A stretch of DNA of 64,000 nucleotides from Pantoea latae (GTDB lineage Bacteria > Pseudomonadota > Gammaproteobacteria > Enterobacterales > Enterobacteriaceae): positions 21,199 through 85,198 of the forward strand of contig NZ_MWUE01000037.1 of NCBI RefSeq assembly GCF_002077695.1, given 5' to 3'. The position numbers were made by a program, and so were the translations under genes. The notes beneath the pieces are model-generated. The model did no database searches and was not told the DNA's origin. It was given only the letters and a program-made list of their open reading frames with translations. The first letter of the stretch is position 1, and each line of letters begins with the position of its first letter. Below, piece after piece: positions 28,027-37,676 of this stretch.

Positions 28027-29721
28027 TCAGTAGCTCCAGTTGAGGTTGAAGCCGAGCGTGACGCTGCTGGTGCGCAGGCCGTCTGGTTTTGACAGCGGCG
28101 TGCCGATAAACAGGTCATAGCCGGTGTTAAGGGCCTGTCCACGCAGCCCCGCCACGCCGCCCCCCAGATGCTGGCCGGTGAGCAGCTCACTGCCTGCGCC
28201 GCCTACCTCGCCATAGTCCGCGCCGAGATAGAACTCCTGCGCGGGCAGCGGCGTGCTCCAGGCGATGTCGTTGCGGACAAACCAGCCGCGACTGGCGTTA
28301 AGGGTGCGCTCGCCGTCAAAGCCGCGCACCGTCCAGCGGTTACCGATGGAGAACTGCTCCTGTGGCGTGAGCGGTGTGCTGCTCATCTGGTGCAGATACT
28401 GCATGTTGTAACGAAAACGCTGATCGCCGATGCGGAACGGCAGGTTGAACTGGGCGTTAAGCTGCACGATTTTGCTCAGCGCCGTCGCCTCGCCGAAAGT
28501 CTCTTCCGGCGCCGGCTGGGCGCCGAACCAGCGGGTGCCGCGCTGATAGCTGACGCCCGCGTCCAGTGTCGCCTGCTGGATATAGTGACGATGCTGCAGG
28601 CCGATACGCCAGGCGGCGGTTTGCCGCCGCTGCACCTCCACCTCGGTGTCGTTGATATAGTTACGGCTTTGGCGCGTCAGCACATCGTAGCTCAGCGACG
28701 TTTTCTGCGAGCCGCTGCGGTGCAGCACCCGGCTGAGCTGTAGATCGAGGCTTTTGCTTTTGCCACTGTAGCGGTAATCCTGGTTTATCCCGGCCACCGT
28801 CTGGTGATAGTCGTAGTCGCTGCCGGTTACTGAGAACATCCAGTAGCCGAACGGCACTGAATAGTGGCCGGTGAGGTTTTTACTGCCCTTGCCGCCCTGG
28901 CCCTGTAGATCGTGCGTGGCCGAAAGATAAAACAGATCGCTCAGGGCGAAAGGATTATCGAGCGACAGCGTGACGCCGCCCAGATAGCGTCCGGTGCTGC
29001 GCGTGCCGGAGTCATCCAGCGAGGCACCGAGGCGCCACATTTTCTGCTGCTTCCAGCGCACCTGGATGTCGCTCTCGCCAGGCTGTTCGCCGGGCACCAC
29101 TGCCATATCCGCCTGCACGGTCGGCAGCCGCTGAAGATTCTCCAGCCCCTGTTCAATATCACGCAGATCGAGCAGATTGCCTGCGTGGGCGGGAAAGGCG
29201 CTGTAGAGCCAGAGGTAGCGGTCGCTCTCCGGCGTCAGCTTCGCCTGCCGCACGTAGCCGGGCACGATCACCAGCCGCAACGTCCCGCTGTTGAGATCCT
29301 GCGAAGGTGCCAGCACGCGCGTGGTGACATAGCCGTGATCCACCAGCCGGTTTTGTAGCGTGCTCATCAGCAGGTTAATGCCTTTCGCGCCCAGGCAGTC
29401 TCCCTGCGCCTGGCTGGCGATACGGGCCAGCGGCAGCCAGCGCGGCAGCGTCTCTTGTCCCTGCAGCTGGACGCGCGCGACAGGAAAACAGGGTTTTTCA
29501 ACGGGAAAATTGATGCGTCCGAAGCCCGAAGCTGGCGGGGAAAGGCGCACGTCAGGTGCTTTCGGCTCGATTTGCTGCTCCAGAGCCTGCTGGCGCTGCT
29601 GCTGCTGTCGGAGCTGCCTGTTTCCATCTTGCAGCGGATCGGCCGCGGCCGCCTGCATGGTGAAAAAGGCGCCAGCCAGCAGCGTAAAAGAGAGCGAAAT
29701 ACATTTATGCTGAAAATACAT
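28027..29721 (-). CDS. cdiB: CdiB, outer membrane TpsB transporter (ShlB/FhaC/HecB family)
   Basis: 564 residues. A signal peptide ends near AAAADPL. A glutamine-rich N-terminal helix segment follows, then POTRA domains (FPVEKPCFPVARVQLQGQE and LRLVIVPGYVRQAKL). A 16-strand barrel fills about residues 210-564, with the Omp85/TpsB motif VRGFDGE in the L6 hairpin and a terminal aromatic-ending strand (VTLGFNLNWSY). It exports and presents CdiA. First gene of the operon cdiB-cdiC-cdiA-cdiI. Confidence 0.93.
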   Translation of the reverse strand: MYFQHKCISLSFTLLAGAFFTMQAAAADPLQDGNRQLRQQQQRQQALEQQIEPKAPDVRLSPPASGFGRINFPVEKPCFPVARVQLQGQETLPRWLPLARIASQAQGDCLGAKGINLLMSTLQNRLVDHGYVTTRVLAPSQDLNSGTLRLVIVPGYVRQAKLTPESDRYLWLYSAFPAHAGNLLDLRDIEQGLENLQRLPTVQADMAVVPGEQPGESDIQVRWKQQKMWRLGASLDDSGTRSTGRYLGGVTLSLDNPFALSDLFYLSATHDLQGQGGKGSKNLTGHYSVPFGYWMFSVTGSDYDYHQTVAGINQDYRYSGKSKSLDLQLSRVLHRSGSQKTSLSYDVLTRQSRNYINDTEVEVQRRQTAAWRIGLQHRHYIQQATLDAGVSYQRGTRWFGAQPAPEETFGEATALSKIVQLNAQFNLPFRIGDQRFRYNMQYLHQMSSTPLTPQEQFSIGNRWTVRGFDGERTLNASRGWFVRNDIAWSTPLPAQEFYLGADYGEVGGAGSELLTGQHLGGGVAGLRGQALNTGYDLFIGTPLSKPDGLRTSSVTLGFNLNWSY

Positions 29722-29784
29722 CAGACAGTCCCTGTCGCGTAAAGTAATCGTAAATTATGTTAATTTAAGTAAAACTGGCTGCGT

Positions 29785-29812
29785 ATTATGCATAATTTAA
29801 GCACAACGGCAA
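29785..29812 (-). promoter_or_regulatory. candidate sigma-70 promoter of the cdi operon with overlapping palindrome
   Basis: On the minus strand TTGCCG (29807-29812) is 16 nt from CATAAT (29785-29790). The -10 overlaps the perfect 12-bp palindrome ATTATGCATAAT (29785-29796). The whole stretch 29740-29940 is AT-rich and has no other gene. A second CATAAT lies nearer the gene without a good -35. Confidence 0.4.
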
Positions 29813-29954
29813 CTCGCCACTGCTGGAATTTCAGTCTAAATGTTTAAGCTATTTTACGAGTTTGTGTAAAAAAGTAGAGCACAGGCAGGAGGGTTAAAGC
29901 GGGGAGATTAATACCAATATTAATTTCAGGCGTAACCGTGCCGGGAAGGGACAA

Positions 29955-29974
29955 GCGGCGAGTCACCTCGCCGC
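29955..29974 (-). terminator. hairpin at the end of the mgtA transcript
   Basis: A perfect 8-bp stem GCGGCGAG/CTCGCCGC with a 4-nt loop, 7 nt after the stop of the small membrane peptide gene. The following T content is low, so it may act weakly or as an RNA stabiliser. Confidence 0.5.
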
Positions 29975-29981
29975 CTCTGGT

Positions 29982-30068
29982 TTATCGCAGGAATACCGTC
30001 AGCAGAATCAGCACAATCGCGATCGCCACAACGCCGACGAAGGCGCGGTCAAGTCTTGCTCTTTTCAT
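29982..30068 (-). CDS. 28-residue single-span membrane peptide downstream of mgtA
   Basis: On the minus strand, AGGAGG stands 6 nt before an ATG at 30068, followed by 28 codons and TAA. The peptide starts with a basic tail (MKRARLDRAF) and continues as a hydrophobic helix (VGVVAIAIVLILLTVFL) ending in arginine, so one inner-membrane span with N-in topology is expected. It begins only 10 nt after the mgtA stop, so it should be on the same transcript. Small membrane peptides such as MgtR, MgtS and KdpF are known partners of Mg and K transporters; this one is not obviously homologous to them. A regulatory role with MgtA is inference. Confidence 0.7.
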   Translation of the reverse strand: MKRARLDRAFVGVVAIAIVLILLTVFLR

Positions 30069-30078
30069 CGCCGTCCTC

Positions 30079-32775
30079 CTAGAACCACTGGCCAAAACGG
30101 CGAATGTAAAGCGTCTTCATGCCCTGCGCTACCAGACAGTAGCCGAACAGGGTCGCCGCCAGCCACGGGAAATAGGCGAGCGGCAGCGGCACCAGCCCGA
30201 CCATTGCGCCGAGCGGCGAGAAGGGAATGGCGATGCCGAGCGCCATAATGGCACAGGTGGTCAGCAGCACCGGCAGCGCCGCGCGGCTCTGAATAAAGGG
30301 GATCTTTTGGGTGCGCAGCATATGCACCACCAGCGTCTGCGACAGCAAGCCCTCCACGAACCAGCCTGACTGAAACAGCGACTGCGCGCCCGCGTGGTTG
30401 GCGCCAAAGACGAACCACATCAGCGCAAAAGTGCTGATATCAAACAGCGACGAGGTCGGCCCCATCCACAGCATAAAGCGGCGGATGTTGCTGGCGTCCC
30501 ACTTGCGCGGCTGGCGCAGAAACTCCGGGTCCATTTTGTCCCAGGGCAGCGCCAGCTGGGAGATGTCGTACATCAGGTTCTGCAGCAGCAGATGAATCGA
30601 CAGCATCGGCAGAAACGGAATAAAGGCGCTGGCGATCAACACCGAAAAGACGTTGCCGTAGTTTGAGCTGGCGGTCATGTTCAGGTACTTGATGATGTTG
30701 CCGAAGGTTTCGCGCCCTTTCAGCACGCCCGCTTCCAGCACGCGCAGATCCTTCTCCAGCAGAATAATGTCGGAGGACTCTTTGGCGATATCCGCCGCGC
30801 TGTCGACCGAAATCCCCACGTCGGCGTCGCGCAGCGCCGGCGCGTCGTTAATGCCGTCGCCGAGAAAGCCGACCGTGTGGCCGTTCTGCTGGAACAGGCG
30901 CACCAGGCGCGCTTTCTGCGGCGGCGTCAGTCTGGCGAACAGACAGCTCTGCTCGGCGGCCTGCGCTAGCGCCATATCGTTCATCGCGTCAATCTGGTCG
31001 CCGGTGAGCAGCGCGCTGGCGTCCAGTCCCACCTCGCGGCAGATGCGCGCGGTGATAATTGGGTTATCGCCGGTCAGCACTTTGACCGCCACGCCGCTGG
31101 CGCGCAGCGCCTGAATCGCCTGTGCCGCGCTCGCTTTCGGCGGATCGAGGAAGGTCAGCATGCCCTCCAGCGTCAGCTCACGCTCATCCTGCTGCGTCAG
31201 CGGCAGCGCCGTTTCTCCTTCGCGCGTCGCCAGCAGCAGCACGCGGAAGCCCTGCTGGTTGTAGGTTTCCGCCTGCGCCTGCAGCGCCGCGCGCCGCGCT
31301 GCGCAGAGCGGCAGCCGTTCGCCGTTGACGCGAATACTGTCCGACACGGCGAGCATCTCCTCAACCGCGCCTTTACAGATCAGCAGCGGCTCGCCCTGCT
31401 GTAGATCCTCCAGCAGCACCGACACGCGGCGTCGGGCAAAATCGAAAGGCAGCTCATCCTGTTTGTGATAGCGGCTGCGCTGCGCCTCGCTGACCTGCGC
31501 CTCCCCTGCGCGCGTCACCGCGCGATCCATCGGATTTTTGCTGCCTGTCTGGCTGCTGCTGTTTAGCCAGGCGAGCAGCAGCACGCGCGCATCCTCTTCG
31601 CCGGCGCAGTTAAAGGCGTGCGACAGCTGGATCTCATCCTGCGTCAGGGTGCCGGTTTTGTCGGTGCAGAGCAGATCCATTGCGCCAAGGTTCTGGATGG
31701 CGTTCAGCCGTTTAACGATCACCTTGCGGCGCGCCATCGCCATCGCCCCTTTCGCCAGGTTGGAGCTGACGATCATCGGCAGCATTTCCGGCGTTAGCCC
31801 CACGGCGACGGCCAGCGCGAACAGCGTGGCGTCGATCCAGTCACCTTTGCTGAAGCCGTTAATCAGCAGCACCACCGGCACCATCACCAGCATAAAGCGG
31901 ATCAGCAGCATGCTGACGCTGTTGACGCCGCGATCGAAGGCGGTCTCGGCGCGGCTGCCGACCAGCGATTTCGCCAGCGAGCCGAAGTAAGTCTGGCTGC
32001 CTGTCGCCGCCACCACGGCGCGCGCGCTGCCGCTGGCGACGCTGGCGCCCATCAGGCAGACGTTATCCAGCGCCAGCAGGCTGTTACCGCCCGGCTGACC
32101 GCCGCTGCTTTTCGCCGCCACCTCGGCACTGAGATCGACCTTCTCTACCGGCAGCGACTCGCCCGTCAGCACCGCCTGGCTGACGGAAAGATCGCGTGAG
32201 CGGATCAGGCGCACGTCGGCCGGCACCAGATCGCCCGCGCTGAGCAGCACGATATCGCCGGGCACCAGTTCGCGCATGGCGATCTCCTGAGTCACGCCGT
32301 CGCGCATCACCGTTGCCGTGGTGCGTACCAGCGACTTCAACGCCTGCGCGGCGCGGTTGGTACGAAACTCCTGCCAGAAGCGCAGCAGCGCGCTCAGCGT
32401 CACCATGGTGCTGATAATAATGACGCCGGTGAGATCGCCCGCGTCTCCTGCGCGCAGCGGCAGCCAGTAGTCGGTGAAAAAGCTCACCAGCGCCAGCGCC
32501 AGCAGTACGTAGATAAAGGGGTTGTGGAACGCCATCAGCAGCTGCAGCAGCGCGGGCGGCGCTTTCTCCTGCGCCACCTCGTTAGGACCAAACTGCGCCA
32601 GCCGACGCTGCGCCTCCTGCTGGCTCAGCCCCTGTTCATGGCTGTGCAGATGGGCCAGCGTCTCTTCGACCGTTCGCGCCGCTTCCTGCTCGATTAAATA
32701 AGGTTTTGCGGCGCGGCGCGCAGAGGCACGACTATTTTTTGCCAGCGTCTGATTTTCAAGTTTTAATTCGGACAT
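30079..32775 (-). CDS. mgtA: magnesium-translocating P-type ATPase MgtA
   Basis: 898 residues from MSELKLENQTLAKN, the same length as E. coli MgtA. The phosphorylation motif CTDKTGTLTQDE holds the catalytic aspartate, LTGESLPVEK lies in the actuator domain, VKVLTGDNP and GDGINDAPALRDADVGISV are P-type hinge motifs. Ten membrane helices are expected (four before and six after the large loop). It imports Mg2+ under magnesium starvation. GGGAG precedes the ATG at 32775; the frame also runs to 32814 but without a ribosome site. The leader is about 380 nt long. Confidence 0.93.
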   Translation of the reverse strand: MSELKLENQTLAKNSRASARRAAKPYLIEQEAARTVEETLAHLHSHEQGLSQQEAQRRLAQFGPNEVAQEKAPPALLQLLMAFHNPFIYVLLALALVSFFTDYWLPLRAGDAGDLTGVIIISTMVTLSALLRFWQEFRTNRAAQALKSLVRTTATVMRDGVTQEIAMRELVPGDIVLLSAGDLVPADVRLIRSRDLSVSQAVLTGESLPVEKVDLSAEVAAKSSGGQPGGNSLLALDNVCLMGASVASGSARAVVAATGSQTYFGSLAKSLVGSRAETAFDRGVNSVSMLLIRFMLVMVPVVLLINGFSKGDWIDATLFALAVAVGLTPEMLPMIVSSNLAKGAMAMARRKVIVKRLNAIQNLGAMDLLCTDKTGTLTQDEIQLSHAFNCAGEEDARVLLLAWLNSSSQTGSKNPMDRAVTRAGEAQVSEAQRSRYHKQDELPFDFARRRVSVLLEDLQQGEPLLICKGAVEEMLAVSDSIRVNGERLPLCAARRAALQAQAETYNQQGFRVLLLATREGETALPLTQQDERELTLEGMLTFLDPPKASAAQAIQALRASGVAVKVLTGDNPIITARICREVGLDASALLTGDQIDAMNDMALAQAAEQSCLFARLTPPQKARLVRLFQQNGHTVGFLGDGINDAPALRDADVGISVDSAADIAKESSDIILLEKDLRVLEAGVLKGRETFGNIIKYLNMTASSNYGNVFSVLIASAFIPFLPMLSIHLLLQNLMYDISQLALPWDKMDPEFLRQPRKWDASNIRRFMLWMGPTSSLFDISTFALMWFVFGANHAGAQSLFQSGWFVEGLLSQTLVVHMLRTQKIPFIQSRAALPVLLTTCAIMALGIAIPFSPLGAMVGLVPLPLAYFPWLAATLFGYCLVAQGMKTLYIRRFGQWF

Positions 32776-32955
32776 GATAAATTCTCCCTGTAACAGGCAA
32801 AGCGATCCCGGCACGCAAAAATAAGCGTGCGTAATAAAGGAAATATTTACGGGGATGCGTAGCGTGACGGGCGAATAAGCCGCAGGTGTGCTCCTCTCGG
32901 CGCAACATCGTATCGACGCGGCGAGAATGCGCAGGCGTAAAACGCAGCCAGTCAG

Positions 32956-33003
32956 CTACGCGCAGCGAGGAGGAGGAAACAGAGCGTGAGTAAAAAGCAG
33001 CAT
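32956..33003 (-). CDS. proline-run leader peptide in the mgtA 5' region
   Basis: On the minus strand an ATG at 33003, with AAGG 8 nt upstream, opens MLLFTHALFPPPRCA and stops 180 nt before the mgtA ATG. Three consecutive proline codons (CCT CCT CCT) recall the proline-rich leader peptides MgtL and MgtP, which couple translation rate to Mg transporter expression in Salmonella. There is no sequence homology to MgtL beyond the proline content. The function is inferred from position and composition. An overlapping 43-codon frame starting at 33086 lacks a ribosome site. Confidence 0.5.
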   Translation of the reverse strand: MLLFTHALFPPPRCA

Positions 33004-33162
33004 AACGATCGCCTTGCTTTGAACAGGTTATTCAGGAAGCAACCGTTATTAAACAGGATTGCTGCCCGCCGGATGGCAAGCAGCATGGAAATTCAGCTTG
33101 CCGGTGTCAGTAAATAATTCGAATGACTGTCCAAGTGAATTCTCCAGAAGAAAGTTGCCGCT

Positions 33163-33190
33163 ATTATAGGCGCGCCGGCTAAAGGGTAAA
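33163..33190 (-). promoter_or_regulatory. candidate mgtA promoter
   Basis: TTTACC (33185-33190) and a consensus TATAAT (33163-33168) with a 16-nt spacer on the minus strand. Transcription would start near 33156, leaving a leader of about 380 nt that includes the proline-run ORF. A TGTTTA half-site of the PhoP type occurs upstream (near 33207), but a full PhoP direct repeat is not clear. The rest of 33190-33381 shows nothing I can assign. Confidence 0.55.
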
Positions 33191-33381
33191 GCTGAAAAAG
33201 AGGCTAAACAGGTTTCGTTGAGGTTCTGTTTCTCTATACTGAGTTAACGCCGGTTTGCCGCCCTTATAACCTGCTCGCTGCACTTATAACTTTTATGAAT
33301 AAGGTTAGCCAATAATAGACTATTCTTCCCTTAAGCCCTCTCGTACACTCGCGTGACTACTTTATAAGGCAAGGAAATACC

Positions 33382-34950
33382 ATGAAAAAAACCGCTGCTT
33401 CTCTGCTGGCGCTCTCGCTAGCAGCCGCCTTTGCCGCACAGGCCGCCACGCCGAAAGATACGCTGGTTATCGCGCAGTCGATTGACGATGCCGACAGCTT
33501 CGATCCCGCTAAAGGGTTTGAGCTGACCAGCGTACAGGCCTTTACCAACATCTATCAGCGTCTGGTCCAGTCCGATCCGCAAAACCCGACGGATCTGAAA
33601 CCCACGCTCGCCAGCAGCTGGCAGCCGGGCAGCGATAATCGCAGCCTGACCTTCGAACTGCGCAAAGACGCCAAATTTTCCAGCGGCAATCCGCTGCGCC
33701 CGGAAGATGTGATCTTCTCGCTGGGCCGCGTGGTGAAGCTTAACCTCGATCCCTCTTTTATCCTGACGCAGCTCGGCTGGACCAAAGAAAACGTCGACAG
33801 CTTCCTGAAAAAAGTGGACGACAACCATGTGCAGATCAGCTGGACCGCCAACGTCAGCCCAACCTATGTGCTGAGCCTGCTCTCCGCGCCGGTCTCCTCT
33901 ATCGTCGATGAAAAAACCGTGAAGGCGAACGAAAAGAACGGCGATCTGGGCAACGGCTGGCTGGCGACCAATTCAGCGGGCAGCGGCCCCTATCAGATCC
34001 GCAAAGTGGTGCTGCATCAGGTGGTGCTGCTGACCGCTAACCCGACCTCGCCGGGCGGCGCGCCGAAGCTGAAAAACGTGCTGATTAAAAACGTGCCGGA
34101 GCCGGCGGCGCGCCGTCTGCTGCTGGAGCAGGGCGACGCGGATATCGCGCGTAACCTGGGCGCCGATCAGATCGCCGCGCTGAAGGGCAAAGCAGGCGTG
34201 AAGACGGAAGCGATCCCGATGGCGTCGCTCTACTACATCCAGTTTAACGTCGGCGGCAACGACACCCTGAAAAACCCGGCGCTGTGGGAAGCGGCGCGCT
34301 ACCTGTTCGACTACAAAGGCATCGCCAACGATCTGCTGAAAGGCCAGTTCGACGTGCATCAGACCTTCCTGCCGAAGGGCTTCCTCGGCGCGGTCAACGC
34401 CACCCCTTACAGCTACGATCCTGAAAAGGCAAAGGCGATTCTGCAGAAAGCGGGCCTGACCAACGTCAGCTTCGATCTCTCCACCAGCAACCAGCCGCCC
34501 TATCTTGATATCGCCCAGGCGCTGCAGGGCAGCTTCGCCAAAGGCGGCGTGAAGATCAACGTGCAGCCTGGCCTGAGTTCCGAAGTCTCTACCAGCGTGA
34601 AGGCGCATAAATATCAGGCGACGCTGAACGCCTGGGGCGCGGATTATTTCGACCCTAACACCAACGCCGCCTCGTTCGCCTATAACCCGGAAGACGGCAG
34701 TAAAACCATTGCTTACCGCTCCGACTGGCATATTCCCGAGCTGAACAAGCAGGTGCTGGCGGCGACGGCGGAAAGCGATCCGCAGAAGCGCGTGGCGCTC
34801 TATAAAGCGATGCAGGAATCGGTGCTGAAAAACTCACCGTACGTGATCGGTCTGCAGGCACGCAACCTGATCGCGCTGCGCGACAACCTGAAAGGCTACG
34901 TGCAGGGCATCAACCCTGACATGGTCTACTACTCGCAGGTTAGCAAATAA
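33382..34950 (+). CDS. peptide-type ABC transporter substrate-binding protein
   Basis: 522 residues. Signal peptide MKKTAASLLALSLAAAFAAQA, then an SBP family 5 fold (DSFDPAKGFELTSVQAFTNIYQRLV, LRKDAKFSSGNPLRPEDVIFSL, GAD-YFDPNTNAASF). It is periplasmic and binds peptides or a similar solute for the following permeases. It is not close enough to DppA, OppA, SapA or NikA for me to name it. The stop overlaps the next ATG as TAATG. First gene of a five-gene operon. Confidence 0.88.
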   Translation: MKKTAASLLALSLAAAFAAQAATPKDTLVIAQSIDDADSFDPAKGFELTSVQAFTNIYQRLVQSDPQNPTDLKPTLASSWQPGSDNRSLTFELRKDAKFSSGNPLRPEDVIFSLGRVVKLNLDPSFILTQLGWTKENVDSFLKKVDDNHVQISWTANVSPTYVLSLLSAPVSSIVDEKTVKANEKNGDLGNGWLATNSAGSGPYQIRKVVLHQVVLLTANPTSPGGAPKLKNVLIKNVPEPAARRLLLEQGDADIARNLGADQIAALKGKAGVKTEAIPMASLYYIQFNVGGNDTLKNPALWEAARYLFDYKGIANDLLKGQFDVHQTFLPKGFLGAVNATPYSYDPEKAKAILQKAGLTNVSFDLSTSNQPPYLDIAQALQGSFAKGGVKINVQPGLSSEVSTSVKAHKYQATLNAWGADYFDPNTNAASFAYNPEDGSKTIAYRSDWHIPELNKQVLAATAESDPQKRVALYKAMQESVLKNSPYVIGLQARNLIALRDNLKGYVQGINPDMVYYSQVSK

Positions 34951-35998
34951 TGGTGCAGTCAGCCTCGGAGGCCGGGTTCGCCCGGCAACTCTGGCCGCGC
35001 CTGTCGCGGCTGGTCACCAGCCTGCTGTCGCTGCTGGTGACGCTGCTCGGGCTGCTGGCCTTTACCTTTATGCTCTCCCACCTGTCGCCAGTGGATCCGG
35101 TGCAGCAGATCGCCGGGGATCACGCCAGCGAAGCGACCTACGCGCAGGTGCGCCACGAGCTGGGGCTGGATCAGCCGGTGCTGGTGCAGTTCTGGCGCTA
35201 TCTGGCGCACCTGGCGCGCGGCGATCTCGGCCTTTCCCACCTGACCAACCAGCCGGTGGCGAACGACCTGATGCAAACCTTTCCCGCGACCATTGAGCTG
35301 GCAACCTGCTCGATGATCTTCGCCGCCGTGTTCGGCATCAGCCTGGCGCTGCTCGCCGCCTGGAAACCCGGCAGCGTGATCGACAACGTGGCGCGCTTTA
35401 TCTCGCTGCTCGGCTATTCGGTGCCGGTGTTCTGGCTCGGCCTGCTCGGCCTGCTGCTGTTCTACGCCGTGCTGCACTGGTCGGCGGGTCCGGGACGGCT
35501 CGACGATCTCTACGTCTATACGCTGGAGCCGAAAACCGGCTTCGTGCTGATCGACAGCTGGCTCTCTGGCGATCGCGAGATGTTCCGCAACGCCATTGCT
35601 CATCTCTGGCTGCCGGTGGTGGTCCTCGGTTTGCTGGCGATGGCGGGCATTACCCGTCTGCTGCGCGCCGCGCTGCTGGAAGAAAGCAGCAAAGAGTATG
35701 TGACGCTGGCGCGCGCCAAGGGCGCCGGTCGCGGCCGCATTCTGCTGCGCCATATTTTCCCTAACGTGCTGGGCACGCTGGTGACGGTGATCGCCCTCTC
35801 CTACGCCACGCTGCTGGAAGGCTCGGTGCTGACCGAGACCGTCTTCGCCTGGCCGGGCGTCGGGCGCTATATGACCAACGCGCTCTTTTCCGCCGATACG
35901 CCCGCCATACTCGGCTCCACGCTGCTGATCGGCGCCTGCTTTATTCTGCTGAACGCCCTGGCGGACGCCTTAACCTGGTTAACCGATCCGAGAACCCG

Positions 35999-36002
<4 letters not shown>
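34950..36002 (+). CDS. ABC transporter permease (DppB/OppB type)
   Basis: 350 residues, binding-protein-dependent permease with about six membrane helices. The EAA loop contains EYVTLARAKGAGRGRILLRHIFPNVLG, and the N-terminal DppB motif LGLDQPVLVQFWRYLAHLARGDLG is typical. A longer-than-usual periplasmic loop lies near residues 180-200. Start and stop codons overlap the flanking genes, indicating translational coupling. Confidence 0.9.
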
Positions 36003-36842
<840 letters not shown>

Positions 36843-36853
<11 letters not shown>

Positions 36854-37676
36854 TCTGTTACTTCACGCCGAGTCGCTGAGCATTCGCAGCGACGACGCGC
36901 TGCTGGTGGACGACATCAGCTTCCGCATCGGCCGCGAGCGCGTAGCGCTGGTAGGCGAATCCGGCTCCGGCAAATCCCTGACCGCCCGTTCGCTGATGGG
37001 CCTGCTCTCGCCAGCGCTGCATCTGCATGCGCAGAAGCTGGAGGTGGCGGGCCACGACGCGCTGCGCCTGAGCGAAAAAGCCTGGAGCGCGCTGCGCGGC
37101 GATACGGTGGCGATGGTGATGCAGGATCCGAAATATGCCCTTAACCCGACGCGCACCATCGGCTGGCAGGTCGAGGAGCCGCTGCTGCTGCACCGTCGCC
37201 TGAGCCGCAGCGAGCGCAAAGAGAAGGTGTGCGAGATGCTCGACGCTGTGGGCCTGCCGCAGCCGCGCCAGCTGATGCAGCGCTATCCGCACCAGCTCTC
37301 CGGCGGCATGGGCCAGCGCGTGATGCTGGCGATCGCCCTGATCACCGATCCGGCATTTTTGATCGCCGACGAGCCAACCTCGGCGCTCGATCACGCCATG
37401 CGCGATCAGGTGCTGGCGCTGATCCGACGCCTGGTGGAGGCGCGCAATATGGGCCTGCTGCTGATCAGCCACGATCTGCAGCAGGTCTCTGAACACTGCG
37501 AGCGCGTGATGGTGATGTACAAGGGCCGCGTGCTCGACACCCTGCCCGCTGCGGAGCTGCCGCGCGCTACCCATCCCTATACGCGCACGCTCTGGTCGTG
37601 CCGTCCGAGCAAAGCGACCCACGGCGAAGCGCTGCCGGTGCTGGATCGCGCCGCGCTGGAGGCGAACCATGATTAA
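36843..37676 (+). CDS. ABC transporter ATP-binding protein (DppD/OppD type)
   Basis: 277 residues. Walker A GESGSGKS at about residues 38-45, signature LSGGMGQRV and Walker B FLIADEPTSALD are all intact. It hydrolyses ATP to drive uptake together with the second ATPase. Slightly short at the C terminus compared with OppD (about 320-335 residues), where an iron-sulfur binding extension is found in some family members. Confidence 0.9.

Noticed and set aside
29722..29981. Second copy of the ssrA 3' end as island boundary
   Set aside because: I looked for GTTCAACTCCCGCC...CCA in the gap upstream of cdiB and did not find it.
33001..33086. 43-codon ORF in the mgtA leader starting at 33086
   Set aside because: No ribosome site; the overlapping 15-codon ORF with the proline run has one.
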